Source: Pseudooceanicola antarcticus (lineage in GTDB: Bacteria > Pseudomonadota > Alphaproteobacteria > Rhodobacterales > Rhodobacteraceae). Taken from it: 64,000 nt of DNA. Each line of letters opens with the position of its first letter. Position 1 is the first letter of the stretch. Location of the stretch: assembly GCF_900215355.1 (NCBI RefSeq), contig NZ_OBEA01000001.1:620001-684000 (forward strand). The letters run 5' to 3'. The position numbers were made by a program, and so were the translations under genes. The notes under the pieces are model-generated. The model did not search any database. It worked only from the letters and a program-made list of their open reading frames with translations, and was not told the DNA's origin. Shown here one piece after another: positions 53,803 to 62,899 of this stretch.

Positions 53803-54887
53803 CAGACCCTTCCTTTCGCTCTGCGCCGCATGTCGTCTGCAAAGCGGATGGCCGCGGCGACGGCGCGGTAATCCGCCGGAGAGATCTGCTCTCCGATGTC
53901 GATCTCTGCATGAAGCCGGCGGGCCGTCGGCGGGTCGCTGTGCAGCGGTACCCCGTGTTCGGCGGCGAGCTCGCGGATGCGGGCGGCGATCTCATCCACG
54001 CCCTTGGCGATGCAGATCGGCGCAGTGCCCGGCTTGCGATCCCACTTCAGCGCCACGGCGTAGTGGCTTGGGTTGACGATCACCACGTCGGCCTTGGGGA
54101 CCTCGGCCATCATCTGCGCCTTGGCGATCCGTTCCGCCCGCATGCGGCGCTGTTGCTTGATGTAGGGATCGCCTTCACTCTCTTTCATCTCGTCCCGAAT
54201 TTCCTTGTCGGTCATACGGTTACGCCGAAGATGCTCGGCCCGTTGCCAAAGGAAATCGACCCCGCCGAGGCAGGCGGCGATGACGAAGACGATGGCCAGG
54301 AAGTCTATGCAAAGCCGCATAAGCCTTGCCGCGGCGATGCCCGGCTCAAGGAACAGCGTATTGGCCATCTCGGGCAGGCGTGCCGAGACAAAGAGGAAGA
54401 GCACCGTCGAGTAGATCAGCAACTTTATGAAACTCTTGAAGAATTCAAAGAGCCCATTGCGGCCGAACTTGTTCTTCGCGTTCTTCAGAATCGAGATCCG
54501 ATCGGCTTTCGGCTGCAGTTTCTGGCCAGAGACCACGAAGGCCTGCTGGGCAATCACCGCACCAAGCGCGGCGGCGGCCGGGACCAGGAAGAAAGGGAGG
54601 ATGGCGGTGATCACGGCCAGCATCAGGCCGCCGAAGATGGCCCTGGCGTCGCCCTCGAAGACCAGCGGTGCCAGCCGCGCCGGTTGGTCGATCATCACCT
54701 GCATTGCGGCGCCGAGAGAGATCAGCGCGCCGGGGCCAAGGGCTATGCCGGCAAGGCAAAGCCCGCCATAGGCCGCAGCCGTCGACAGGTCCGCCGAGCG
54801 CGGCACCTCGCCCTTTTCACGCGCCTTCTCGAGCTTGCGCTGTGTCGGTTCATGGGGTTTTTCGCCGCTCTGTTCGGTTTCGGCCAT
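53802..54887 (-). CDS. flhB: Flagellar export switch protein FlhB
   Basis: A 361-residue protein with an N-terminal EKTEEPT-like SGEKPHEPTQRKLEKAREKGEVPRS segment, four membrane helices and a cytoplasmic domain. The autocleavage motif, NPTH in most FlhB, is NPSH here (residues 272-275); cleavage after Asn would still be possible. FlhB switches export from hook to filament on a signal from FliK. It is 7 bp after fliR. Confidence 0.95.
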   Translation of the reverse strand: MAETEQSGEKPHEPTQRKLEKAREKGEVPRSADLSTAAAYGGLCLAGIALGPGALISLGAAMQVMIDQPARLAPLVFEGDARAIFGGLMLAVITAILPFFLVPAAAALGAVIAQQAFVVSGQKLQPKADRISILKNAKNKFGRNGLFEFFKSFIKLLIYSTVLFLFVSARLPEMANTLFLEPGIAAARLMRLCIDFLAIVFVIAACLGGVDFLWQRAEHLRRNRMTDKEIRDEMKESEGDPYIKQQRRMRAERIAKAQMMAEVPKADVVIVNPSHYAVALKWDRKPGTAPICIAKGVDEIAARIRELAAEHGVPLHSDPPTARRLHAEIDIGEQISPADYRAVAAAIRFADDMRRRAKGRV

Positions 54888-54894
54888 GGTGCCC

Positions 54895-55659
54895 TCAGAA
54901 CGGAGAGGTCAGGAAGGCAAGGAGCGCCTCCGACCAGGTGGCCAGGATCTGCGCTGCCAGCAGGAAGAGCAGCGCCATGCCGCCGAAGGTGATGACCGGC
55001 GCGCCGACGAAGGCGACCATGAGTTGCGGCATGGCCCGGTTGATGACCCCGAGGGTGAGGTTGTAGATCAACGAGATGATGATGAAGGGGGCGGCCAGGG
55101 AATAGGCCAGGCGGAAGCTGCGCGTCACCAGCGCCAACCCCCATTCCGAGAGATCCGCCGCAGCCGGCCATTGGCCTGCCGGCATCGCCTCGTATGAGAT
55201 CAGCAAATAGAGCACCGCGTGGACGTGCAGGCCCAGGACCATGGCCAGCGCCAGCCCGCCGATCACCAAGATATTGCCGATGGCGGGCATCGGTTCGATT
55301 ACCAGCGGGCCCAGGATCTGGCTGAGCGAGGTCGCCTGGGCGATCATCGAGCCCGTGGTTTGCAGTCCCAGCACGAAGAGTCGCAACCCGATGCCAAGCG
55401 CAAGGCCCGCCACGGTCTCTGTCCCCATGTAGAGCGCGAAAACCTCTGCTGTGGCAGGGGGTTGCGGGGGCGAAGGGAGGGCCGCGAAGGTCACGGCGGT
55501 CAGGCAGAGCGCGGCCATGAGCTTGACCCGGAGGGGCACTGATTGCTCTCCGAAGCCGGGCATGAAAGAGGCGAAGGCGCCGACGCGCAGGAAGATCAGC
55601 AGTGCTTGCCATCCTTCGCTGCGCAACAGCGCCAGCGCCTCTGCCGCGGCTTCATTCAT
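54895..55659 (-). CDS. fliR: Flagellar export gate protein FliR
   Basis: A 254-residue membrane protein with about six hydrophobic helices. FliR landmarks are MPGFGEQSVPLRVK near residue 34, GLALGIGLRLFVLGLQTTGSMIAQATSLS near residue 83 and the late AMPQLMVAFVGAPV. Its start overlaps the flhA stop by 8 bp. Confidence 0.94.
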   Translation of the reverse strand: MNEAAAEALALLRSEGWQALLIFLRVGAFASFMPGFGEQSVPLRVKLMAALCLTAVTFAALPSPPQPPATAEVFALYMGTETVAGLALGIGLRLFVLGLQTTGSMIAQATSLSQILGPLVIEPMPAIGNILVIGGLALAMVLGLHVHAVLYLLISYEAMPAGQWPAAADLSEWGLALVTRSFRLAYSLAAPFIIISLIYNLTLGVINRAMPQLMVAFVGAPVITFGGMALLFLLAAQILATWSEALLAFLTSPF

Positions 55660-57736
55660 CGTGCACCATGGCGATCAGCGCGGGGCGGGCATCGACGCCG
55701 ATCTCTTCAAACGACAGCACCGGGTTGGGGATGCCGCGCGCCGAAAGCGCCATGCGCAGGAAGCGGCGGCGCAGCGTCGAGGTGATCAGCGCGGGGTAGA
55801 TACCTTGATCGGAAGCATCCGAAATCGCTGCGGAAATATTGCCGATCAGCCGATTGAAGATGTCCGGTGGCAGGGCGACATCGGCAATGCCGCGGTCGCG
55901 TTCGATCTGGTAGGTGCTGAAGATGTCCTCCCACTCGGGGGCCAGCTGGATCAGGGGCACCGTCCCGTCTTCGCGTTTCAGGTCGGCAATCAGCTGGAAG
56001 CCCAGCCGGTGGCGGACATGTTCGCAGATCGTCTCTGGTTGCTGGTTCTGGCCGCGCAATTCGCCGACCGCCTCGAGGATCAGCGGCAGATTGCGGATCG
56101 AGACCTGCTCTCCGACCAGCAGTCGCAGCACCTGGTGCAGGAGATCCAGCGGCACCTTCTCGGGAATGAGTTCGTCCAGCAGCTTGCGATTGGCCTCGGC
56201 CCGGCGGCTGTCCGAGAGATTTGTCAGCTCTTCCAGAAGCCTGCGCAGGGACTTCAGCGTCAGCAGCCGTGGGAAATTGCGCTTGATCGTCTCCAGCAGG
56301 TGGGTTGCCAGGACCTCGGTCGGGGTGACGAGCGTCAGGCCGGACAGCGCGGCATTGTCCTGCGCGGATTCGTCGATCCAGCGGGCGGGGGCCCCATAGA
56401 CCGGCTCCTTCACGTCCTCGCCACCAGGGGCGTTTTCGCCCTGGGTCAGGGCCAGAACGTGGTTCGGTCGCAGGATCGCGCGGGCCTGTTCGACCCCCTG
56501 GATGCGGATCACGTAGCTGCCGGACGGCAGCGAGGGGTCATCGGTCAGCCGGATCTCGGGCAGGATCAGGCCGAAGCTTTCGGCCACATGCAGGCGCATG
56601 TTCTCGATCCGGGCGTCGAGGCCGGTGCCCGGGTCCAGGACCATCTGGACCAGGTCGGGGGCAAATTCGACATGGATATCGTCCAGGTCCAACGTATCGC
56701 CGAGGGATTTTCGGTGCTGTGGCGGAGCTTCCGACTGCGATTGCGCATCCTCGTCGCGGGTCTTCTGCTGTTTGCGCCGCACGCTGATCGCCGCGCCGCC
56801 CAGCACCAGACCGCCCAGCACGAAGGGCAGGAAGGGCATTCCCGGCACCAATCCGAAGAGCAGCATCAGCACCCCGACGGTCGCCAGCGCCGCGGGGTGG
56901 CGGCCCAACTGGCTGATCAGGGCGAGGTCGGTGGCGCCGATCGCGCCGCCGCGGGCCAGCAGAAGGGCCGAGGCGATGGAAATGATGACGGCCGGGATTT
57001 GCGTGACCAATCCGTCGCCGACCGTCAGGATTGCATAGGTTTCAAAGGCATCGCCAAGCGGCATGCCGTGGACGATGACGCCCATCAAGAGCCCGACAAC
57101 CAGGTTCAGCAGGGTGATCAGCAGCCCGGCCACCGCATCGCCCTTGACGAATTTCGAGGCCCCGTCGAGCGAGCCGAAGAAGGTCGTCTCCTGCTGTTCG
57201 CGTTCGCGCCTTTCCCTGGCCTGCATGTGGTCGATGGCGCCTGCGGACATGTCGCTGTCGATGGCCAGCTGCTTGCCCGGCATGCCGTCCAGAGCGAAGC
57301 GGGCGCCAACTTCGGCCATGCGGGCGGCACCCTTGGTGATGACCATGAAGTTGACGATCAGCAAGACGCCAAAGACCACGAGGCCGAGGAAGACCGAGCC
57401 CGACATGACGAAATCGGCAAAACCCTGGATCACGTCGCCCGCGGCATTGGTGCCCGTGTGCCCCTCGCCGATGATCAGCTTGGTCGAAGAGATGTTCAGC
57501 GACAGCCGCAACATCAAGGAGGCCAGGAGGACCGTCGGAAAGGCCGAGAAATCAAGGGGTTTCTCGACGAAGAGCGTCACGGTGAAGATGAGGATCGCCA
57601 ATGCGAAACTGGCGGCCAGGCCAATGTCCAACACGAAGGCGGGCACCGGCAGGATCATCATGACGATGATCGCCATCAGAGCCAGCGCCAACAGGATAGT
57701 CGGCTGAAAGAGCGGTTGTGCCTGGGCGTTGTCCAT
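55652..57736 (-). CDS. flhA: Flagellar export gate protein FlhA
   Basis: A 694-residue protein with eight membrane helices in the first 330 residues, including the FHIPEP-region equivalent KGAARMAEVGARFALDGMPGKQLAIDSDMSAG and VVFGVLLIVNFMVITKG, and a large cytoplasmic domain (from about 340) that binds chaperone-substrate complexes. It heads the flhA-fliR-flhB-FliJ-like part of the leftward operon. Confidence 0.97.
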   Translation of the reverse strand: MDNAQAQPLFQPTILLALALMAIIVMMILPVPAFVLDIGLAASFALAILIFTVTLFVEKPLDFSAFPTVLLASLMLRLSLNISSTKLIIGEGHTGTNAAGDVIQGFADFVMSGSVFLGLVVFGVLLIVNFMVITKGAARMAEVGARFALDGMPGKQLAIDSDMSAGAIDHMQARERREREQQETTFFGSLDGASKFVKGDAVAGLLITLLNLVVGLLMGVIVHGMPLGDAFETYAILTVGDGLVTQIPAVIISIASALLLARGGAIGATDLALISQLGRHPAALATVGVLMLLFGLVPGMPFLPFVLGGLVLGGAAISVRRKQQKTRDEDAQSQSEAPPQHRKSLGDTLDLDDIHVEFAPDLVQMVLDPGTGLDARIENMRLHVAESFGLILPEIRLTDDPSLPSGSYVIRIQGVEQARAILRPNHVLALTQGENAPGGEDVKEPVYGAPARWIDESAQDNAALSGLTLVTPTEVLATHLLETIKRNFPRLLTLKSLRRLLEELTNLSDSRRAEANRKLLDELIPEKVPLDLLHQVLRLLVGEQVSIRNLPLILEAVGELRGQNQQPETICEHVRHRLGFQLIADLKREDGTVPLIQLAPEWEDIFSTYQIERDRGIADVALPPDIFNRLIGNISAAISDASDQGIYPALITSTLRRRFLRMALSARGIPNPVLSFEEIGVDARPALIAMVHDE

Positions 57737-57824
57737 TCTGGACCCAATCCTGTTGGGGGTGCGGCCCCATTTCCTTCGTCGCCCGAGTCTTATGTCGGAA
57801 AATGGTTGAGGCTTCGCAAATGGC

Positions 57825-60353
57825 CTATTGGCCCAGCGCCGTATCGACCTGAAGAGTCGACAGAAGGTCCCTCAGGGCGCCGCGGGTCTCGCCGCTCTGG
57901 CTCAGCGCTTCGCGGCTGGCGGCAAGGGTCGGCGGGCCTATGAGAGGGATCTCGATCGGCTGGGCCGCGTGACTTGCCACCACATCGGCGAGGCGGGCGC
58001 GGGTGGCCTCTTCATCAGAGCGCAGGCTGTCCCAGTTGCGCGCCATCCAGGCAGCGGTGGCCGCGCGCTCGGCCTGCCCGGCTTTGGTAAACAGGGCCTC
58101 GGCCTCGGCATAATCGGCTGTGGCCAGGTGAGCCTCGGCACGCAGCGCGGCGACGTCTTCGCCCTCAAGGCCTGAAAGCTCAGCCTCGGCGCGACGTGGC
58201 AGGTTCATGTCCAGGGCGGCGCGGGCGCGCAGAAGTCGCCGGGCACGACCGATCTCTCCATCTGCGCCTGCGGCCAGGACCTTTTCGGCCACCTCGGGCA
58301 GGCCGAGGTTGAGCAACCGCCTGGCCACGGCATTCATGGCCTCTCCGCCGGATTTCTCTGCAATTTCCGTTGCATGAGAAAAGTAGAGCCGGGTGAAAAC
58401 CGGGGCCGTGCCATGGCTGGCCAAGTCCCGGGCAAGCGTGTCTACAACCTCCTCACGCACCTCGGGCATGAGATTGGCGCTTTCACTGTCATAAAGCTCG
58501 AAGCCTGCGGGAAAGTTGCCGGAGGCGGAATGGGCCAGGATCTCGGCCCGCGCGAACTGGGCCGCCATGGGTGTTTCGCGGTACTGCGTCCGGTAGCTTC
58601 CCAGCAGCCCGATGGTTTCGGCGTCGACAGACTGGTCATGATCCAGCGCCGCATTGGTAAAGTGCAGCAGAGCCTCTGGAGAGACATCACTGTTCTTCGC
58701 GATGATGTCATGGAAGGCGTCGGGGTCCGGGGGGCTGTCCTTGCTGGCGAGTTTCGCCGCCGCGAGCGCCTGCCGTTCCGAGAGACCGGGGACATTTCGG
58801 TCAACGATGCGCAGCATGTCGCGGGCGAAGTCCTCTTCCCTGGCGTCGAAAAAGCGCTCTGCCAGCAGGGGGCCGACGATGGCTTTCAGCGTATTTGGCA
58901 TGGCCAGGAGGGCGCGCTTGATCGCATCGCCGTCGAAGTCGCTGCCCGGAGGGATCCGGCTGGGCGCCAGCGCGGCCCAGAGCGCGACATCGGTGTCGCA
59001 GGTCATGCGGCCGGTGAAGGGGCTCTGCTCGGGGTCGTGACCATATTCCAGGATGCGCGCGACGGAGCCCATTTCCGCTGCTTCCCGAGGGGGTTGCTGC
59101 ACTGAGGCAAGAACGCTGCCGGCTTCGGGGCCAAAGCCGTAGATCAGGTAGAAATGAGCAAGATCGTGATAGGCGCTAACGTCGTCGCGGTCGAATTCTC
59201 CGCTCAGGCGGGCGCGCTTTTCGGTCAGCTCGGTGACGAAGTCCGGGCGTTCGACCTCGACAAGGGGGGGCATGTTCAGGGCGCAGGGGTTGCCCGACAG
59301 AACGACCCTGCCAGAGCCGTCGGGCTCGTCAGACTGGAAGGTGCTGGGGGTGGCGGCAAGTCCCGGATCGGGATGGGTGCCATCGGAATGAGCCTCGCTG
59401 ATCTGGCGTTGCTCTTCCGACAGCGGGTTGGCCCCGGCGCCGGGGGTCAGCAGCCCCTCGGTCGCGGCATTTCCGATGGCGGCCAGAAGGCTTTGTTCCA
59501 GCTCGCGGGTCAGCTGTGCCTCCGCGGGGCTGAGCGTGGTTACCCCTGGGATCACCGAAACGAGCTCTTCGGCCTGTGGGCGCGGTGTGCGAGCGGGCAG
59601 GGGAACCGGGGGCAAGGTGACGTCGGCTGCCAGGTCGGCTGCGGGCACTTGCGACATATCTGTATTCCGGTCCTCGGCCTGCGCCGGGCGGTCTTCAGGG
59701 CCGGGGGTCAGGGCAGGTGCCGTCGCTGGCTGTGGCGTGGGCGGGACCCCGGGTTCTGCAGGGGGGGCGTCAGCCGGCGCGCTGGCTTCGCGCGCAACTG
59801 CGCGCGGCACGGGCAGGGCTGGGCGCAGAGGATCCAGGTTTGGCAGGCCAAGGCTAAGCACTTGTCCACGCAGCAGGATTGGGGCGGGTCGCGCGGCTAT
59901 CTGGCCCGCCTGCGGGGGAGCCTCGAAGGCGGTCTCCGGCGAGGCCGGGGGCGCGGCGTCCAGATCGTTTTCTGCCACATCGGGGGCATTGTCCGGCAGG
60001 GCAGGGCCATCCAGGGTATCTATGATGAGCAGGTTGCTTGCGGCCAGTGTCGTCTCGATCGGGCAGCCGCAAGCCAGAGAGAGTTGCAGCGTCGGGCCCT
60101 CTTCCACCGTGATATCGCTCAGCCGGTTACGTCCGATCCTGTCGTAGACGCGGCTGAGATCGATTGCCTCGAGCGGGCCCGTGAAGCCGAGCGTGGCCTG
60201 CCCCCTGTCCTCGGTCAGGGTAAATCCCGCACCGTCCGGCAGCGGCAGGGTCAGCCGCGTGAACTCTGCATGATCCCCGGACCGTACCAGGGCGGTTTGC
60301 GCGAGGGCGGGCAGTGGCGAAATCAGCAGCAGGAGGGCAAGGAGACATCTCAT
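57825..60353 (-). CDS. Large secreted protein of unknown function in the flagellar motor operon
   Basis: An 842-residue protein with a signal peptide (cut near ALAQT, about residue 20) and no other membrane helix. Residues about 20-115 form a small globular domain with a CGCP motif, 130-260 are a Pro/Ala-rich linker, and the rest is helical with TPR-like repeats (EAHLATADYAEAEALFTKAGQAERA near 760). It starts at an ATG overlapping the motA stop by one base. I do not recognise a named family. Its place after motA, with no motB, and its periplasmic nature suggest a MotC-like motor accessory, but this is a guess. Confidence 0.7.
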   Translation of the reverse strand: MRCLLALLLLISPLPALAQTALVRSGDHAEFTRLTLPLPDGAGFTLTEDRGQATLGFTGPLEAIDLSRVYDRIGRNRLSDITVEEGPTLQLSLACGCPIETTLAASNLLIIDTLDGPALPDNAPDVAENDLDAAPPASPETAFEAPPQAGQIAARPAPILLRGQVLSLGLPNLDPLRPALPVPRAVAREASAPADAPPAEPGVPPTPQPATAPALTPGPEDRPAQAEDRNTDMSQVPAADLAADVTLPPVPLPARTPRPQAEELVSVIPGVTTLSPAEAQLTRELEQSLLAAIGNAATEGLLTPGAGANPLSEEQRQISEAHSDGTHPDPGLAATPSTFQSDEPDGSGRVVLSGNPCALNMPPLVEVERPDFVTELTEKRARLSGEFDRDDVSAYHDLAHFYLIYGFGPEAGSVLASVQQPPREAAEMGSVARILEYGHDPEQSPFTGRMTCDTDVALWAALAPSRIPPGSDFDGDAIKRALLAMPNTLKAIVGPLLAERFFDAREEDFARDMLRIVDRNVPGLSERQALAAAKLASKDSPPDPDAFHDIIAKNSDVSPEALLHFTNAALDHDQSVDAETIGLLGSYRTQYRETPMAAQFARAEILAHSASGNFPAGFELYDSESANLMPEVREEVVDTLARDLASHGTAPVFTRLYFSHATEIAEKSGGEAMNAVARRLLNLGLPEVAEKVLAAGADGEIGRARRLLRARAALDMNLPRRAEAELSGLEGEDVAALRAEAHLATADYAEAEALFTKAGQAERAATAAWMARNWDSLRSDEEATRARLADVVASHAAQPIEIPLIGPPTLAASREALSQSGETRGALRDLLSTLQVDTALGQ

Positions 60354-61225
60354 CACGCGGCCCCGCTGCTCTTCACTTCCTTCAGCGCCTCTTCCAGCTC
60401 AGAGAAGCTGGGGCGGCAGTGCGAGGGCGTGTTCTGCCGCCCGACCTCGATACAGATATTCGTCGCGTGATTGTGCAGGTTTGCCACCAGCACCTCGCGG
60501 ATCAGCTGGTAGAAATGGCCATCCTCGTCCAGCACGGTCTTCAGCTTGGAGGCGAAGGGGCCGACGAGGCCATAGGCCAGGAAGACCCCCAGGAAGGTGC
60601 CGACCAGCGCGCCGCCGATCATCTTGCCCAGCACTTCCGGCGGCTGGTCGATCGAGGCCATGGTCTTGATCACCCCCAGCACGGCGGCCACGATCCCGAG
60701 GGCGGGCAGGCCATCGGCCATGGTCTGCAGCGCATGGCTGGAATGCTGCGCGTGGTTCAGGTTCGCTTCCATGCGCTTGTCCAGCACCTCTTCCACCTGG
60801 TGCGGGTCGTCGTAGTTCATCGAGGCCGAACGCATGGTGTCGCAGATCAGCGCAATCGCCTCTCCATCGCCGAGAATCTTCGGGTACTTCGAGAAAATGG
60901 ACGAGTTTTCAGGGTCTTCGATATGTTCCTCGATGGCGACGGGGTTCTGCCGCGCGAGGCGGATCAGCTCGAACAGCAGGCAGAGCAGATCGCGGTAGTC
61001 GTCGTGCTTCCACTTCGGCCCCTTGAAGACCTTGCCCACGTCCTTGGCGGTATGTTTCACCGCCGCCATGTCGTTGGAGATCAGGAAGGCACCGACCGCG
61101 GCACCGCCGATCATCATCATCTCGAAAGGCAGGGACTTCAGGATGATACCAAGCTTGCCGCCAGCCAGGATGTAGCCGCCGAAGACCATCACGAAAATGA
61201 CGCCGATACCTACGAAACCGATCAT
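60353..61225 (-). CDS. motA: Flagellar motor stator protein MotA
   Basis: A 290-residue stator protein with four hydrophobic helices, a large cytoplasmic loop after helix 2 (about 60-165) and the conserved MADGLPALGIVAAVLGVIKTM and GALVGTFLGVFLAYGLVGP segments, which hold the residues lining the ion path. The partner MotB is not in this window. It starts 43 bp after the MotE-like gene. Confidence 0.95.
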   Translation of the reverse strand: MIGFVGIGVIFVMVFGGYILAGGKLGIILKSLPFEMMMIGGAAVGAFLISNDMAAVKHTAKDVGKVFKGPKWKHDDYRDLLCLLFELIRLARQNPVAIEEHIEDPENSSIFSKYPKILGDGEAIALICDTMRSASMNYDDPHQVEEVLDKRMEANLNHAQHSSHALQTMADGLPALGIVAAVLGVIKTMASIDQPPEVLGKMIGGALVGTFLGVFLAYGLVGPFASKLKTVLDEDGHFYQLIREVLVANLHNHATNICIEVGRQNTPSHCRPSFSELEEALKEVKSSGAA

Positions 61226-61268
61226 CTGGGCCGCCCCGATTCCAACACTCCGCTTCCCACGCTAAGCA

Positions 61269-61913
61269 TCATTCCTTTGGAACAGATGAATTTCGGCCCG
61301 CCAGGATGACGCTTATCGCATAGGCCCGCTCGGCCGAGAGTCCGGCCATGACCTGGGCGGCCGCCTCGGGGCGCATGCGGCCAAGGAAGCCGGCTGAGAA
61401 CTCGGGCGCCATCTGCTCGAAGAGCGCGGCGGCATCCTTGGGCTTCATGTTCTCGTAGACGGCGGTCAGCTGGGTGATGTCGTTCTCTGCGGCATTGTCG
61501 GCCAGCGCGAGGGTGGCCTTCAGCGCGGCCTCGGCGGTCTCGAGCTGGGCGAGCTTCTTGTCGATCTCCTCATCGGCGATGGCGAGCGCATTCATCCGGT
61601 CGCGCACCTGTGCCTCGCGCTGGTTCAGACGTGCTTCGCGGGCGTCGAAGGCCTCGAGCATGGCTTCGATCTCGGGCGGTTGTTCGCAACTCATTCCGGC
61701 GTCGGCGGATGCCATGGAAGCCTGTAAGGGTGCCTCGGACGGGGTGCTGTCGAGGGCGAAGACCTGGTCCGAATGCAGGGCGACCCGCAGCCCGGCCGAG
61801 GCCATGAGCAGCCCCGCGATCAACGCAAGGGTACCGCGCCGCGGACGCCCGCGCCGCCTGCGCCTTGGCGTCGCGGGGGTGCCGGCGGCCCTGGTCGTCT
61901 TGTTCTTCCCCAT
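61269..61913 (-). CDS. MotE-like protein (MgtE N-domain fold, flagellar)
   Basis: A 214-residue protein: a very basic N-terminus (about 15-27), one membrane helix (about 28-48), a coiled coil (about 90-140), and a C-terminal MgtE-N-like domain (YENMKPKDAAALFEQMAPEFSAGFLGRMRPEAAAQVMAGL). In rhizobia MotE helps the periplasmic motor protein MotC to fold. ATG 61913 is used; GTG 61916 is an alternative. Confidence 0.78.
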   Translation of the reverse strand: MGKNKTTRAAGTPATPRRRRRGRPRRGTLALIAGLLMASAGLRVALHSDQVFALDSTPSEAPLQASMASADAGMSCEQPPEIEAMLEAFDAREARLNQREAQVRDRMNALAIADEEIDKKLAQLETAEAALKATLALADNAAENDITQLTAVYENMKPKDAAALFEQMAPEFSAGFLGRMRPEAAAQVMAGLSAERAYAISVILAGRNSSVPKE

Positions 61914-61922
61914 CACCGCCCC

Positions 61923-62279
61923 CTAGTGAGATCCGCTGTGGCGCGCGAAGACCGCCGGAGCGCTGTCTTCCGGCGGGGCGGGCTGCTGAGGAGCCCCCTC
62001 GAGGTCGTGCAGGGAAGCCACCAGCAATTCCAGACGCTTGGCCACCTGTTCGGCGCGGTCGGTCAGCTGCTCCAGGGAGCTGCTCGACTCCGCCGCGCTG
62101 CCCTGTGCCGCCTGCAGTGTCTTCGACAAGTCGTCCACCTGCGCCGAAAGCACGGCCACGGCCCCGCCGACGCCGTTTTCCAGGTCGTTGAAGCGCGACA
62201 GGCGGCGGGCAAGGATATAGCAGTAGAAGCCGGCCCCCAGGGCGCCGGCGACAAGTAGGATGTCGGCAATGAGTTCCAT
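61923..62279 (-). CDS. Small membrane-anchored coiled-coil protein
   Basis: A 118-residue protein with an N-terminal membrane helix (about 3-25), a helical coiled-coil region (about 32-95) and a Pro-rich tail. No family is recognised. It lies between fliL and the MotE-like gene, 12 bp after fliL, so it is probably a motor-associated protein of this lineage. Confidence 0.6.
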   Translation of the reverse strand: MELIADILLVAGALGAGFYCYILARRLSRFNDLENGVGGAVAVLSAQVDDLSKTLQAAQGSAAESSSSLEQLTDRAEQVAKRLELLVASLHDLEGAPQQPAPPEDSAPAVFARHSGSH

Positions 62280-62291
62280 TCTGGGTCCCCC

Positions 62292-62786
62292 TCAGTTCAG
62301 CACGAATTCCACGATCAGCAGGTCACTTACGGCATCCGGCCCGGTCACCACCTGTATCCGTCGCAGCATCTGCGCCCGGATGCGCACCAGCGCGGCCGGG
62401 TCTTCCAGGTCTTCCATGCGCAGCGCCCGCATGTAGCCGTTCAGCACGTCGACGATCCGCGGAATCACCTTGGTGACGGCGCCCTCCTGGTTGGTCGGCA
62501 CCTCGATGTTGGCGGTGAAACGCAGGTGCCGCCCCTCGGAGGCCTTGCCGAGTGAGATCACCATCGGGTCGATCGGCACATAGACCACGTCGGGCGCGGT
62601 GAAGGGCTCTGATTCCTCTTCCGCATGGGCCTCTGCGCCAGCCTCGCCGCTGCCCAGGATCATGCCGCTGTAGATGGCGAAGAACGCCCCGCCGCCCCCG
62701 GCCAGCGCGACCACCAGGGCGATGATCAACGGCAGTTTGGAGGGCTTCTTGGGCTCCTCCTCTATCTCGGTCGCAGCTTCGGCCAT
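62292..62786 (-). CDS. fliL: Flagellar basal body-associated protein FliL
   Basis: A 164-residue protein with a cytoplasmic acidic/basic start, one membrane helix (about 18-42) and a periplasmic domain with VVYVPIDPMVISL, HLRFTANIEV and the ending LLIVEFVLN. FliL surrounds and supports the stator. It heads the leftward motor operon and is divergent from fliF. Confidence 0.92.
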   Translation of the reverse strand: MAEAATEIEEEPKKPSKLPLIIALVVALAGGGGAFFAIYSGMILGSGEAGAEAHAEEESEPFTAPDVVYVPIDPMVISLGKASEGRHLRFTANIEVPTNQEGAVTKVIPRIVDVLNGYMRALRMEDLEDPAALVRIRAQMLRRIQVVTGPDAVSDLLIVEFVLN

Positions 62787-62842
62787 CTATGTCGGACACT
62801 CTTCCAGAAAGTCTCTGCATCAGCGTTATAAGCGGGCAGGCA

Positions 62843-62857
62843 CTAACCGATTATTAA
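62843..62857. promoter_or_regulatory. CtrA-like site between fliL and fliF
   Basis: CTAA-N7-TTAA differs from the CtrA box by one base, and the first half continues as CTAACC. It lies about 43 bp before the fliF start and 57 bp before fliL, so it could govern both operons. Confidence 0.55.
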
Positions 62858-62899
62858 GCCCGTTCGGCCAATTAGGGGTCATCACCGGCAGAACGCCGG

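Noticed and set aside
55451-57943. Long open frame opposite fliR and flhA
   Set aside because: It is an antisense shadow of conserved export-gate genes; its His/Gln/Asp-rich composition is typical of such mirrors.
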